The notes: generated by a model not told the origin, from the sequence alone. DNA of 64,000 nucleotides from Pelagibacterium sp. (GCA_002723255.1 PBNW01000016.1:1-64000); one strand, 5' to 3'; shown: positions 8,993-17,613, counted from the first letter of the stretch. A program made the numbers and translations.

Positions 8993-9102
8993 GACCCTGT
9001 CTCCAATCTTGTTTTGTTCGCATTGTGGGTTTCGCCGCGGCCTTTGCCCGGCAATACTGGCGGGGAACTGATTCCCCTCGTTTGTCGGAGTGTGTTTCAC
9101 AA

Positions 9103-10200
9103 ATGGTTGCTTGGTCCAGCCAGCAGGATGAGGCCCTCAAAGCCGTGGCAGCGTGGCTCAAGGACGAGAACGGGCCGCAGGTGTTCCGGCTGTTCGGCTG
9201 GGCGGGCACGGGGAAATCGACGCTGGCCCGGCATCTGGCCCAGGACGTCAAGACGGTCAAATATGCAGCGTTTACCGGCAAGGCGGCGCTGGTGATGCGC
9301 AAGCGCGGGTGCAAGGGGGCCTCGACCATCCACTCGCTTATCTATACGCGAATTTCCGAAAAGGAAGGCGAGCCGCGCTTTGTGCTCGACCCTGAATCGG
9401 CGGCGGCGGATGCCGATCTGATCGTCATCGATGAGGTTTCGATGGTCGATGAGGTGCTGGGCACCGACCTGCTTTCATTCGGCACCAAGGTTCTGGTGCT
9501 GGGCGATCCGTTCCAGCTTCCGCCGGTGCAGGGCGAAGGTTTTTTCACGGCGCAGGATCCCGACGTGATGCTGACGGAAATTCACCGGCAGGCGGCGGAC
9601 AATCCGATCGTCAGACTTTCGCTCGATATCCGCGAGGGCCGCGGGCTCGATTATGGCACCTATGGCGAAAGCAAGGTTGTCTCGCGCCGCGAGGTCGACC
9701 AATCCGAAGTGCTCAACGCTGGTCAGGTGCTGGTGGGGCGCAACAAGACGCGGCTCGATTACAACAACCGGATACGGGAATTGAAGGGCCTGCCCACCGA
9801 CATTCCGGTCAAGGGCGACCGGTTGGTGTGCCTGCGGAACAACCCGCAGAAAAAGCTGCTGAACGGGCAGATCTGGACGCTCAATTCGATCAAGAAGCGC
9901 GCCGGAGGCACCTTGGAAATGACCATCGATCCCGAAGAGGCCGACCGGACGTCAGTGCAGACCAAGGTGCGCGCGCATCAGAGCTTTTTTACCGGCGAGG
10001 ATGCGGAAATGAGCTGGCAGCTGCGCCGGCAATACGATGAATTCACCTATGGCTATTGCCTGACCGTTCACAAATCGCAGGGCAGCCAGTGGGACAGCGT
10101 GTATCTGTTCGACGAGAGTTTCGTGTTTCGCGACGAGGCGCAGCGCTGGCTCTATACGGGCATCACCCGGGCGGCGGAGCGCATAACCGTCGTGCGCTAG
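9103..10200 (+). CDS. RecD-like ATP-dependent DNA helicase (superfamily 1)
   Basis: Probable 5'-3' SF1B helicase of the RecD/UvrD-C type, 365 aa, cytoplasmic. Motifs in order: Walker A GWAGTGKST (about 33-41), motif Ia AFTGKAAL, Walker B VIDEVSMV, motif III LGDPFQLPPV, motif V/VI KSQGSQWDSV and YTGITRAAE near the C-terminus. It is much shorter than RecD2 (about 700 aa) and lacks its N-terminal HhH region, so it is a stand-alone helicase core. ATG at 9103 was chosen because the fold starts there (SQQDEALKAV is the Q-like motif) and GGAG lies upstream. No recB or recC is nearby. Confidence 0.88.
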   Translation: MVAWSSQQDEALKAVAAWLKDENGPQVFRLFGWAGTGKSTLARHLAQDVKTVKYAAFTGKAALVMRKRGCKGASTIHSLIYTRISEKEGEPRFVLDPESAAADADLIVIDEVSMVDEVLGTDLLSFGTKVLVLGDPFQLPPVQGEGFFTAQDPDVMLTEIHRQAADNPIVRLSLDIREGRGLDYGTYGESKVVSRREVDQSEVLNAGQVLVGRNKTRLDYNNRIRELKGLPTDIPVKGDRLVCLRNNPQKKLLNGQIWTLNSIKKRAGGTLEMTIDPEEADRTSVQTKVRAHQSFFTGEDAEMSWQLRRQYDEFTYGYCLTVHKSQGSQWDSVYLFDESFVFRDEAQRWLYTGITRAAERITVVR

Positions 10201-10273
10201 ACGCCCTGCAGCACCAATATCCCGACACGCTGCCGGTGCGCCGGATCGCCCAAACAGAAGAACGCGCGGCGGG

Positions 10274-12118
10274 TCAGGCGTCTTCGACGGGCTGAGCCTT
10301 TTGCAGGATTTCTGCGGCCTCGGGGTTGAGGGCCGTGCTTTTTTGCCGGGGCTTGAACGAAGGGGTTGGCCGGGGGCCCGTGACATTGCCGAACATGAGC
10401 GTGGCACCCTCGCTTAGCCCACCGGCGATATCGAGTTCGAACCGCGCCTTGTCGCGCTCGCGGACCTGCTGGAGAATGTCGGCGGCCTCTTCTTCATCGA
10501 CGCCCAGACCGACCAGGGTCTCGTAGCCGAAGACAAACGCCGATTCGAGCATCTCGCGGATCTGATAGTCCACGCCCAGGTGAACCAGTTCGACAGCGTG
10601 CTCGCGGTCGAAGGCACGGACATAGAGCTGTGCGAGCGGGTATTCGGATTTGACGCGCTCGGCGATCCGGGTCGCGTCGGCGGGTCTGTCGATACAGACC
10701 AGAATTGCCGTGGCGGTCGATGCACCGGCGGCGTGGAGGATTTCGGGGCGTGTGCCGTCGCCGTAATAGATCTTGAACCCGAAATTGGCTGCCGCCTGGA
10801 TCATTTCGACGTCGTTGTCGATGATGGTGACATCGACGCCCTTGGCCAGAAGTGGCTGGCTGACGATCTGGGAAAAGCGGCCAAAGCCGATGATGAGAAC
10901 CGTGCCAGCCAGGCCGTCGGCAATTTCAACGCCGTCGAGATTTGGTGCCTGGCGCGGCATCATGCGGTTCATCGCTATGATGGCGATGGGGGTGAGCACC
11001 ATCGAGACAATGACGGTGCTGGTGAGAATGGCATTCATTTCCGCATCGAGGATGCCCACGCCAAGGGCCGCAGAAAACAGGACGAAAGCGAACTCGCCGC
11101 CTTGCGCCATGAGCACCGAACGCTCGAGCGCCTCGCCATGGCTGGAGCGTAGCAGGCGGGCGATGGCGTAGATGCCGGCGAATTTGACGGCCATATAGAC
11201 GATGACGGCCACGATGATGAAGGGGTAGTTCTGGGCGATGACGCCCAGATCGAGCGACATGCCAACGGCAATGAAAAACAGCCCGAGCAGTATGCCGCGA
11301 AACGGCTCGATATCGGCTTCGAGCTGGTGGCGGAAGGTCGATTCGGAGAGAAGGACACCGGCAAGGAAGGCGCCCATGGCCATGGAAAGCCCACTCATGT
11401 TCATGGCCAGCGCGGCGCCGAGCACGACCAGCAGGGCGGCGGCGGTCATCACTTCACGGGCATGGGCATTGGCGAGAATGCGGAACAGGGGATTGAGCAG
11501 GAAGCGCCCGACCAGCACAAGGCCGACCAGCGCACCGACGGCGATTGCGATATCGATCAGGCGCTGGCTCATGGTTACGGTTTCGGCCTGCGGGGCAATG
11601 AACGCCACAAGGGCCAGAAGGGGCACGATGGCGAGGTCCTCGAGCAGGAGGACCGAGACCATTTTCTGGCCGGCCGCGGTCGAGATTTCCCCGCGCTCCT
11701 CAAGCACCTGAAAGACGATGGCCGTCGAGGTCAGCACAAAGCCGAGCCCGGCGATCAGGGCAATTGTCGGCGACAGGCCCATCAATATTCCGGCCCCCGT
11801 CATCAGTGCGGCGCAGGTTGCAACCTGCAGGACGCCGAGCCCGAAAATCTGTTTGCGCAGGCTCCAGAGGCGCTGGGGCTGCATTTCGAGCCCGATGATA
11901 AACAGGAACATGACGACGCCGAGTTCGGCGGTGTGCAGGATGGTGTCGGGGTGGGTTATGACGGCAAGGCCGAACGGGCCGATGGCGAGACCGGCGGCCA
12001 GATAGCCGAGCACGGAACCGAGACCGATTCGCTTGAAAATGGGAACGGCAACGACACCGGCCGCCAGAATCCCGACGACTGGAAGAAGATCAAAACCATG
12101 TGCCGCTTCACCAGCCAT
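10274..12118 (-). CDS. Monovalent cation:proton antiporter-2 (Kef-type, CPA2) with TrkA-N domain
   Basis: 614-aa integral membrane K+(Na+)/H+ antiporter. Residues about 8-385 form a Na_H_exchanger domain of roughly 12 helices, including the CPA2-type segments GLEMQPQRLW, LLLEDLAIVPLLAL and MAQGGEFAFVLFS. A cytoplasmic TrkA-N (RCK) domain follows (VLIIGFGRFSQIV, Rossmann fold) with the acidic DND/YGDG nucleotide-binding region. A poorly conserved tail ends the protein. Length and layout match KefB/KefC. No KefF/KefG ancillary quinone reductase is adjacent, so glutathione-gated regulation is uncertain. A role in potassium efflux, pH or electrophile stress is inferred. Confidence 0.9.
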   Translation of the reverse strand: MAGEAAHGFDLLPVVGILAAGVVAVPIFKRIGLGSVLGYLAAGLAIGPFGLAVITHPDTILHTAELGVVMFLFIIGLEMQPQRLWSLRKQIFGLGVLQVATCAALMTGAGILMGLSPTIALIAGLGFVLTSTAIVFQVLEERGEISTAAGQKMVSVLLLEDLAIVPLLALVAFIAPQAETVTMSQRLIDIAIAVGALVGLVLVGRFLLNPLFRILANAHAREVMTAAALLVVLGAALAMNMSGLSMAMGAFLAGVLLSESTFRHQLEADIEPFRGILLGLFFIAVGMSLDLGVIAQNYPFIIVAVIVYMAVKFAGIYAIARLLRSSHGEALERSVLMAQGGEFAFVLFSAALGVGILDAEMNAILTSTVIVSMVLTPIAIIAMNRMMPRQAPNLDGVEIADGLAGTVLIIGFGRFSQIVSQPLLAKGVDVTIIDNDVEMIQAAANFGFKIYYGDGTRPEILHAAGASTATAILVCIDRPADATRIAERVKSEYPLAQLYVRAFDREHAVELVHLGVDYQIREMLESAFVFGYETLVGLGVDEEEAADILQQVRERDKARFELDIAGGLSEGATLMFGNVTGPRPTPSFKPRQKSTALNPEAAEILQKAQPVEDA

Positions 12119-12182
12119 CCTGTTCCCCGATGTATCGATTGTCCCGCTACGCTAAGCCAGACCGAAGCGTGCGACAAGGTGC

Positions 12183-12223
12183 TTGACAGTGGTGTGCCGG
12201 TGTTTTAGTTATATAGCACACTA
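12183..12223 (+). promoter_or_regulatory. Promoter and inverted-repeat operator of the GntR-ABC operon
   Basis: A perfect -35 TTGACA at 12183-12188 is followed after 17 bp by TAGTTA (12206-12211). Overlapping it is the inverted repeat GTGTGC (12192-12197) / GCACAC (12216-12221), plus TAGT-N10-ACTA (12206-12223). A repressor bound here would cover the -10 region, which fits autoregulation by the adjacent YtrA-type protein. Confidence 0.55.
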
Positions 12224-12236
12224 CACGGAAGCACAC

Positions 12237-12593
12237 ATGACCCAGTGGCGCGACGACCAACCGATATTTCTGCAAATCCGGCAAAGGATGATCGAGATGA
12301 TCCTCAACGGGGCGATCAATGAGGGCGACCCCCTGCCCTCTGTCCGACAAGTGGCGACCGATCTTTCGGTCAACCCATTGACGGTAACCAAATCATACCA
12401 GTCACTGGTGGATATGGGCACCGTGGAAAAACGCCGGGGGCTCGGCATGTATGTGACCGAGGGGGCGCGGGCTGCCCTTCTGGCCCATGAAAGAGACAAA
12501 TTTCTCAAAGAGGACTGGCCGGCGATTGCGGCGCGGATTTCAGCGCTCGGGCTTTCCACCGGTGATCTGCTCAAAGATGGAGACGAGAAATGA
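12237..12593 (+). CDS. GntR family regulator, YtrA subfamily
   Basis: 118-aa transcription factor. The winged HTH covers about 5-75 (PIFLQIRQRMIEMILNGAI, PLPSVRQVATDLSVNPLTVT) and a short helical dimerisation tail follows, the size and layout of the YtrA subfamily. ATG at 12237 has a GGAAG ribosome site. The last four bases (ATGA) overlap the start of the ABC ATPase gene, so the three genes are one translationally coupled operon. YtrA regulators typically repress their own ABC operon, and a promoter-overlapping inverted repeat lies just upstream. The inducer is unknown (antibiotics or membrane stress in related systems). Confidence 0.9.
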   Translation: MTQWRDDQPIFLQIRQRMIEMILNGAINEGDPLPSVRQVATDLSVNPLTVTKSYQSLVDMGTVEKRRGLGMYVTEGARAALLAHERDKFLKEDWPAIAARISALGLSTGDLLKDGDEK

Positions 12594-13474
12594 CCGCTGA
12601 AAACCCGATCGTTTCCGCGCGCGGTCTGCGCAAGCAGTTCGGCAAGAACGAGATATTGCACGGGCTCGATTTCGACATTCCGGCCGGCCGCATCTACGGG
12701 CTGGTCGGGCACAATGGCGCGGGCAAGACCACGACGCTCAATGCGCTGCTGGGCCTGACCCAGTGCGAGGGCAAGATCGAGGTTTTAGGGCTCGACCCCT
12801 TCGCCAACCGCGCCACGCTGATGAACGATGTGGCGTTCATATCCGACGTCGCATCCCTGCCCCGGTTCCTTCGGGTGCGGGAGTTGTTTGCTCTCCTAAG
12901 CAACATCCATCCCAATTTTTCCCAGGACAAGGCACGCGATTTTCTTTCGGGCACCGACATCAAGCCCGAAGCCAAGATCAAGAACCTTTCCAAGGGGATG
13001 ATCGCCCAGCTTCATCTTGCCGTGGTCATGGCGATCGACGCCAAGCTTCTGGTGCTGGACGAACCCACGCTGGGACTCGACATCACCTATCGCAAGCGGT
13101 TTTACCGGCGGCTGCTCGAAGACTACATGACCGAGGAGCGCACGCTCTTGATCACCACCCATCAGGTGGACGAAATCGAGTTCATGCTCTCGGACATCAT
13201 GTTCATCCGCGATGGTGAGCTGATCGTCCATATGCAGATGGAAACGGTCAACACGCGCTATTGCCAGTTGGTGATTGCCGACCCCACCCATCTCGATGCC
13301 GCCAGGGCACTAAATCCAGTCTATATCGAAAGCCGGTTCGGCCAGACGGTCATGATCTTTGACGGTGTGGACCGCGAAACACTGGCACCGCTGGGCCAGA
13401 TTTCCACCCCGAGCCTTTCGGACCTTTTCGTCGCGCTCATGCAGCGTGAAACTCATAATGCGGGAGCTGCCTGA
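12590..13474 (+). CDS. ABC transporter ATP-binding protein (YtrB-like)
   Basis: 294-aa nucleotide-binding subunit of an ABC-2-type exporter. Walker A GHNGAGKTT is at about 38-46, the signature is the degenerate LSKGM instead of LSGGQ, Walker B is LLVLDEPTLGLD and the H-loop TTHQVDE. The C-terminal about 80 residues are an accessory domain. It overlaps the regulator by 4 bp and the permease by 1 bp. Substrate unknown; homologous regulator-ABC operons respond to cell-envelope stress (family knowledge). Confidence 0.9.
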   Translation: MTAENPIVSARGLRKQFGKNEILHGLDFDIPAGRIYGLVGHNGAGKTTTLNALLGLTQCEGKIEVLGLDPFANRATLMNDVAFISDVASLPRFLRVRELFALLSNIHPNFSQDKARDFLSGTDIKPEAKIKNLSKGMIAQLHLAVVMAIDAKLLVLDEPTLGLDITYRKRFYRRLLEDYMTEERTLLITTHQVDEIEFMLSDIMFIRDGELIVHMQMETVNTRYCQLVIADPTHLDAARALNPVYIESRFGQTVMIFDGVDRETLAPLGQISTPSLSDLFVALMQRETHNAGAA

Positions 13475-14355
13475 TGCAGGCCTTCATTGCGCTTATCAAA
13501 CGCGAATATCTCGAGCATCGCGGCGCGTTCATCTACGGCCCGATCCTGTTGCTGGCACTGGGATCTCTGGCGGCGATCTATGCCGTGTTCGGGACCGATT
13601 TCCGCGGCGAGTTCAGCGGAACCCTGCCCACGGTGCTGCGCTTTTACGAAACGGCCTTTGCACTGGGGGCGGCAGGGTGGCTGGTTTATCTGATCATCAT
13701 GCTGTTCTTTTACTACGGTGATGCCTTTTCGGCCGACAGCCGCAACAATTCGATGCTGTTCTGGAAATCGATGCCCCAGAGCGATCTGAAAATCTTCGGG
13801 TCCAAGGTGGCCGCATCGCTCACGGTGTTTCCCACGGCGATCCTGCTTGCGCTGGCCATCACCGGGGTGATCGCCTATCTGCCGACAGTGGTCGCCAGCA
13901 ATTTCCTTGGCGGGTTCGCACCGCCAACCATAGGGGAAACGCTGGGCGCCTGGGTCAACATCATGGCCTCGGCCATCGTGCTGTTTGCGATCGCCCTGCT
14001 CTGGTACCTGCCGTTCCTGGCGTGGGTGGGGCTGCTGGGCACCATATTCAAACGCTGGGCCATTCCGCTGGCCTTCCTGATACCGGCGGTGATCGGGCTG
14101 TTTGAACGGGTCGTGATGCGCAACATATTGCAGGAGGGCGCCTTTTGGGCCTTCATCACGCAGCGGTTCGAACTGAGTTTCGAGGGCCTCGATTTCGAGG
14201 GCTACTGGCTGGCCGGGCAGCCCTGGAACGGATTGGAACTGGCTACACTGATGCTATCAGGAGTCGATTGGATCCAGCTTGTCGGCGGGGTCGCGGTTGC
14301 CGTGGTTCTTATCTATGCAGCCAGCGAGTATCGCAGGCGATATATCCTGACCTGA
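13474..14355 (+). CDS. ABC-2 type permease
   Basis: 293-aa membrane subunit with six predicted helices (for example FIYGPILLLALGSLAAIYAV, AAGWLVYLIIMLFFYYGDAF, VAVVLIYAAS). It begins with the ABC-2 signature MQAFIALIKREYLEHRGAF. ATG at 13474 overlaps the ATPase stop by one base and has CGGGAG upstream. Together with the preceding ATPase it would form a homodimeric-type exporter. A repeat hairpin and a rho-independent terminator follow. Substrate not recognisable. Confidence 0.86.
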   Translation: MQAFIALIKREYLEHRGAFIYGPILLLALGSLAAIYAVFGTDFRGEFSGTLPTVLRFYETAFALGAAGWLVYLIIMLFFYYGDAFSADSRNNSMLFWKSMPQSDLKIFGSKVAASLTVFPTAILLALAITGVIAYLPTVVASNFLGGFAPPTIGETLGAWVNIMASAIVLFAIALLWYLPFLAWVGLLGTIFKRWAIPLAFLIPAVIGLFERVVMRNILQEGAFWAFITQRFELSFEGLDFEGYWLAGQPWNGLELATLMLSGVDWIQLVGGVAVAVVLIYAASEYRRRYILT

Positions 14356-14372
14356 ACCATTCCTAGTCGTAC

Positions 14373-14407
14373 GGTCGAACCGGAAAAGTCTCCAACTTTT
14401 TCTGACC
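14373..14407. repeat. Intergenic palindromic repeat, short subtype, copy 1
   Basis: GGTC-gaacc-GGAAAAGT, loop CTCCA, ACTTTTTC-t-GACC. It is the same design as the element at 25837-25879, with conserved GAACCG and AAAAGT/ACTTTT cores. Confidence 0.7.
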
Positions 14408-14418
14408 ACACTCAAAAG

Positions 14419-14443
14419 GGCCGCCCTCCGGGGCGGCCTTTTT
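14419..14443. terminator. Bidirectional rho-independent terminator
   Basis: An 8-bp GC stem GGCCGCCC/GGGCGGCC with loop TCCG is followed by TTTTT on the plus strand and by TTTT on the minus strand. It ends the GntR-ABC operon and also lies just past the stop of the convergent mmsA gene. Confidence 0.85.
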
Positions 14444-14446
14444 CGT

Positions 14447-15943
14447 TTACGCCATTGTCGGCATTGAGAACTGTGCGCCTTCCTTGAGCCCCGAGGGCCA
14501 ACGGGCGGTGACGGTCTTGGTGCGGGTCCAGAACTTTATCGAATCGGTGCCGTGCTGGTTGAGATCGCCGAAGGCCGAGGCCTTCCAGCCGCCGAAGGAA
14601 TGGTAAGCCAGCGGGGTGGGAATGGGCACGTTGATGCCCACCATGCCGATATTGATGCGCGAGGCGAAATCGCGAGCCGTATCGCCATCGCGGGTAAAGA
14701 TGGCGACGCCATTGCCATAGGGGTGCCTGAGCGGCAGCGAAAGGGCCTCCTCATAGGTGGGGGCACGAACGACCGAAAGCACCGGGCCGAAAATCTCCTC
14801 GCGGTAGATGTCCATGTCGGGGGTGACGCGGTCGAACAGCGTGCCGCCGACGAAATAGCCGTTTTCATATCCCTGCAAGGAGAAGCCGCGACCATCGACG
14901 ACGAGATCGGCGCCCTGCGCTTTGCCGCTGTCGATGAGCGAGAGGATGCGCTGCTGCGCCGCGCTGGTGATCACCGGGCCAAGGTCGGTTGCGGGATCGG
15001 TGTAAGGACCGATTTTCAGGCCTTCGACGCGTGGCGTGAGCGCGGCGACCAGACGGTCGGCGGTTTCCTCGCCGACCGGGACGGCGACCGAGATTGCCAT
15101 GCAGCGTTCGCCCGCCGAGCCATAGCCGGCACCGATCAGCGCATCGGCGGCCTTTTCGATATCGGCGTCGGGCATGATGATCATGTGATTCTTGGCGCCG
15201 CCGAAGGCCTGCACACGCTTGCCGTGGGCAGCGGAGGTCGCATAGATGTGCCGAGCGACGGGCGTGGAGCCGACAAAACTCACGCCGCCAATTTCATCGT
15301 GGGCGAGGATGGCATCGACGGCGGTCCTGTCGCCATTGACGACGTTGAGAATACCGGCGGGGAGGCCCGCCTCGATCATCAGTTCGGCCAGCCGCATGGG
15401 GACCGAGGGGGCGCGTTCGGAGGGCTTGAGAATGAAGGCGTTGCCCGCCGCAATGGCGGGGGCGAACATCCACATGGGGATCATGGCCGGGAAATTGAAC
15501 GGGGTTATGCCCGCGCCTATGCCGAGCGGCTGACGCATTGAATACATATCGATCCCCGGACCGGCCCCTTCGGTGAACTCGCCCTTTTGCAGATGGGGGA
15601 TGCCGCAGACAAATTCGGCGACCTCCATGCCACGCACGATATCGCCTTTGGAATCCTCGATGGTCTTGCCGTGCTCGGCCGAGAGCAGTTCGGCCAGTTC
15701 GTCCATGTGCTGGTTGACCAGAGCGACGAAGCGGAAAAACACCCGCGCCCGGCGCTGGGGATTGGTGGCGGTCCAAGCCGGCTGGGCTGCGGCTGCGGAG
15801 CTGATGGCGGCGTCGAGGTCCGTCTTATCGGCAAGGGCGAGTTTGGCCGAGACCTCTCCGGTTGCGGGGTTGAAGATTTCTGCCGTCCGGTCCGAATGGC
15901 CCGCAAATTGGGTGCCGTCGATGAAATGCCTGATGGTCTTCAT
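14447..15943 (-). CDS. mmsA: Methylmalonate-semialdehyde dehydrogenase (CoA-acylating), IolA equivalent
   Basis: 498-aa NAD-dependent aldehyde dehydrogenase converting (methyl)malonate semialdehyde to propionyl- or acetyl-CoA. It acts in valine catabolism and as the last step of myo-inositol degradation. Hallmarks: TPFNFPAMIPMWMF, GSTPVARHIY, FGGAKNHMIIMPDAD, the catalytic Cys in GERCMAIS, and INIGMVGINVPIPTPLAYHSFGG near the C-terminus. The start ATG has GGAGCGAG upstream. Divergent from a LysR gene, 98 bp apart. No iol gene is directly adjacent, but the iol cluster lies about 10 kb away, so a shared role is plausible (inference). Confidence 0.93.
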   Translation of the reverse strand: MKTIRHFIDGTQFAGHSDRTAEIFNPATGEVSAKLALADKTDLDAAISSAAAAQPAWTATNPQRRARVFFRFVALVNQHMDELAELLSAEHGKTIEDSKGDIVRGMEVAEFVCGIPHLQKGEFTEGAGPGIDMYSMRQPLGIGAGITPFNFPAMIPMWMFAPAIAAGNAFILKPSERAPSVPMRLAELMIEAGLPAGILNVVNGDRTAVDAILAHDEIGGVSFVGSTPVARHIYATSAAHGKRVQAFGGAKNHMIIMPDADIEKAADALIGAGYGSAGERCMAISVAVPVGEETADRLVAALTPRVEGLKIGPYTDPATDLGPVITSAAQQRILSLIDSGKAQGADLVVDGRGFSLQGYENGYFVGGTLFDRVTPDMDIYREEIFGPVLSVVRAPTYEEALSLPLRHPYGNGVAIFTRDGDTARDFASRINIGMVGINVPIPTPLAYHSFGGWKASAFGDLNQHGTDSIKFWTRTKTVTARWPSGLKEGAQFSMPTMA

Positions 15944-16010
15944 TGCTCGCTCCGTGAAAAATCCCCGCGAGAATGAACGTCTATTATTATAGCATCAACG
16001 TGATAGATTT

Positions 16011-16023
16011 CACATTCGATGTG
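16011..16023. promoter_or_regulatory. Candidate LysR operator in mmsA/LysR intergenic region
   Basis: CACAT-TCG-ATGTG dyad about 20 bp before the LysR start. It fits the dyad plus T-N11-A style of LysR-type sites. Assignment rests on position and symmetry only. Confidence 0.35.
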
Positions 16024-16041
16024 CAAAAACCGTAGAGCCAA

Positions 16042-16938
16042 ATGAACTGGGACGATATTCGAATATTCCTGGCGATCGCGCGCGCGGGGCAGATCCTGGC
16101 CGCGGCGCGGGGACTGGGCGTCAATCATGCGACGGTGGCGCGGCGGTTGGGTGCGCTTGAAGACTCCATGGGCGCGCGGCTTTTCGTGCGGCGCACCAAT
16201 GGGTGCGATCTGACCGCGGAGGGTGAAGCCCTGCTCGAGCGCGCCGAGCTCATGGAAACCGCTGCACTCAGCGCGCAATCGGTGATCGGGGGCACCGATG
16301 CGGCGATTTCGGGCACCGTCAGGGTTGGGGCGCCGGACGGGTTCGGGGTGGGGTTTCTGGCATCGAGGCTGGGCCAGTTGCGCGCCCGGCATCCGGGCCT
16401 GACGGTGCAACTGGTGCCCGTGCCGCGCAGCTTTTCACTATCGCGCCGTGAAGCCGATATCGCGATTACCGTGGCGCGGCCGACCGAGGGGCGGCTGGTG
16501 TGTCGCAAGCTTGTCGATTACCGGCTCGGGCTCTACGCATCGTCCGACTATGTCAAACAGCGCGGCCTGCCCAAAACGGTGGCCGATCTGAAAGATCATA
16601 GTCTTGTGGGCTACGTGGAGGATTTGATTTTCACGCCCTCGCTCGATTATGCCCGCGACATCTGGAAAGGCTGGCGCTCCGATATCGAGGTGTCGAGCGC
16701 ACTCGGTCAGACCGAGGCGGTCCGGGGCGGCGCCGGCATCGGCATCCTGCACGATTTCCTGGCGCACAGACATGGCGAACTGGTGCCGGTCTTGCCCGAA
16801 CTGGGACTGGTGCGGAACTACTGGACGGTGATGCACGAGGATGTGCGAGCGATCAAACGGGTTTCGGTGGTGGCCGATTTCATCGCCGAAACCGTGTCGC
16901 TGGCACGCGAGGACTTCTCCCGGACAGGGCGCGCCTGA
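16042..16938 (+). CDS. LysR family transcriptional regulator
   Basis: 298-aa LTTR. The N-terminal winged HTH is in residues 1-62 (MNWDDIRIFLAIARAGQILAA, GVNHATVARRLGALEDSMG). The effector-binding domain covers residues 90-295. Divergent from mmsA, so mmsA is the most likely target, as is common for LTTRs. A CACAT/ATGTG dyad lies in the spacer. The N-terminus (NWDDIRIFLAI) resembles the LTTR subgroup often found beside mmsA in rhizobia. Effector unknown. Confidence 0.88.
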   Translation: MNWDDIRIFLAIARAGQILAAARGLGVNHATVARRLGALEDSMGARLFVRRTNGCDLTAEGEALLERAELMETAALSAQSVIGGTDAAISGTVRVGAPDGFGVGFLASRLGQLRARHPGLTVQLVPVPRSFSLSRREADIAITVARPTEGRLVCRKLVDYRLGLYASSDYVKQRGLPKTVADLKDHSLVGYVEDLIFTPSLDYARDIWKGWRSDIEVSSALGQTEAVRGGAGIGILHDFLAHRHGELVPVLPELGLVRNYWTVMHEDVRAIKRVSVVADFIAETVSLAREDFSRTGRA

Positions 16939-17089
16939 TTCGAGACGGGGAAGTATGGAACAGCAGCAAGCCTTTGAGAATCCCTCTTATTCTTAAACCC
17001 ACTCAAACATTCGTGCAGAACCGGTGAAGCAAAACAGGGTTGCCAGAGTTATGAAATCAGGCCAACATGATCATGGTCTTAACCAAGCG

Positions 17090-17103
17090 AAAGGAGGTGA
17101 TCC
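17090..17103 (+). promoter_or_regulatory. Extreme Shine-Dalgarno sequence
   Basis: AAAGGAGGTGATCC, of which AAGGAGGTGATCC (17091-17103) is the full 13-nt complement of the conserved 16S rRNA 3' tail. It ends one base before the ATG of a 25-codon ORF. Confidence 0.8.
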
Positions 17104-17104
17104 A

Positions 17105-17182
17105 ATGTCTAGTGAGATCCGCGCAGGCGGGAGCGACTTTGGGTATGAGGTGATTTCGACGAGGCAGCCCTCGGCGAAGTAA
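17105..17182 (+). CDS. Small ORF, 25 aa, unknown
   Basis: ATG at 17105 to TAA at 17180-17182; the peptide begins MSSEIRAGGSDFGYEVIS and ends QPSAK. It has no membrane segment and is weakly charged. I do not recognise it. Support for translation is the full anti-SD complement immediately upstream and a rho-independent terminator about 70 bp downstream, which together look like a short self-contained transcript. It could encode a peptide, a leader, or act as a ribosome-binding RNA. The spacing of the SD core to ATG (GGAGG about 7 nt away) is optimal. Confidence 0.5.
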   Translation: MSSEIRAGGSDFGYEVISTRQPSAK

Positions 17183-17253
17183 ACCCTTCTCTCCGAACCG
17201 CTTGGTGCAAACGGTTCCAACGGTTCAAGTCACCCCGTGTGACGGTATCATGG

Positions 17254-17287
17254 AAGGACTGTTCGAGTTATCGGACAGTCCTTTTTC
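17254..17287 (+). terminator. Rho-independent terminator after the small ORF
   Basis: Stem AAGGACTGT/ACAGTCCTT with a 12-nt loop, followed by a T-run (CTTTTTC). It separates the small-ORF transcript from the FMN riboswitch downstream. Confidence 0.8.
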
Positions 17288-17370
17288 TTTTGGCCGCTTG
17301 ATTGGCGTGCACGACGCGCCTAAATTGTCCATCGGCGTTTCACGATGGAACGCTTCATTTTTTAGATCTA

Positions 17371-17513
17371 CGTTCTCAGGGCGGGGTGAAAGTCCCCACC
17401 GGCGGTGACAGTCTTTGGGACTGAAGCCCGCGAGCGCCGCGCCAGATTGGCGAGGGTCAGCAGATTCGGTGCAACTCCGAAGCCGACGGTCATAGTCCGG
17501 ATGAGAGAGAACG
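17371..17513 (+). ncRNA. FMN riboswitch (RFN element)
   Basis: Recognised from the conserved RFN blocks: CAGGGCGGGGTGAAAGTCCC, CACCGGCGGT, AGCCCGCGAGCG, GGTCAGCAGATTCGGTG and CCGACGGTCATAGTCCGGAT. They are closed by a P1 helix CGTTCTC (17371-17377) / GAGAACG (17507-17513). It precedes ribN, a classical target. Confidence 0.95.
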
Positions 17514-17568
17514 GGAATTGCGCCTTGTCGCGTGCCGATATCCTTTGAGGGTGCGGAGCGCTCGCGGT

Positions 17569-17613
17569 GTCGTCTCCCGTAACCCTGAGGAAACTGGTTA
17601 CGGAAAGGACGAC
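17569..17613 (+). promoter_or_regulatory. Putative expression-platform hairpin sequestering the ribN ribosome site
   Basis: CCGTAACC (17577-17584) pairs with GGTTACGG (17596-17603), extended by GTCGTC (17569-17574) with GACGAC (17608-17613). The ribN ribosome site AAAGGAC lies in the bulge and right arm of this structure, and the ATG follows two bases later. This suggests translational control by FMN. Inferred fold. Confidence 0.6.

Noticed and set aside
17202-17408. 68-codon plus-strand frame over the terminator and start of the FMN riboswitch
   Set aside because: It runs through a rho-independent terminator and into the RFN aptamer, lacks a ribosome site and resembles nothing.
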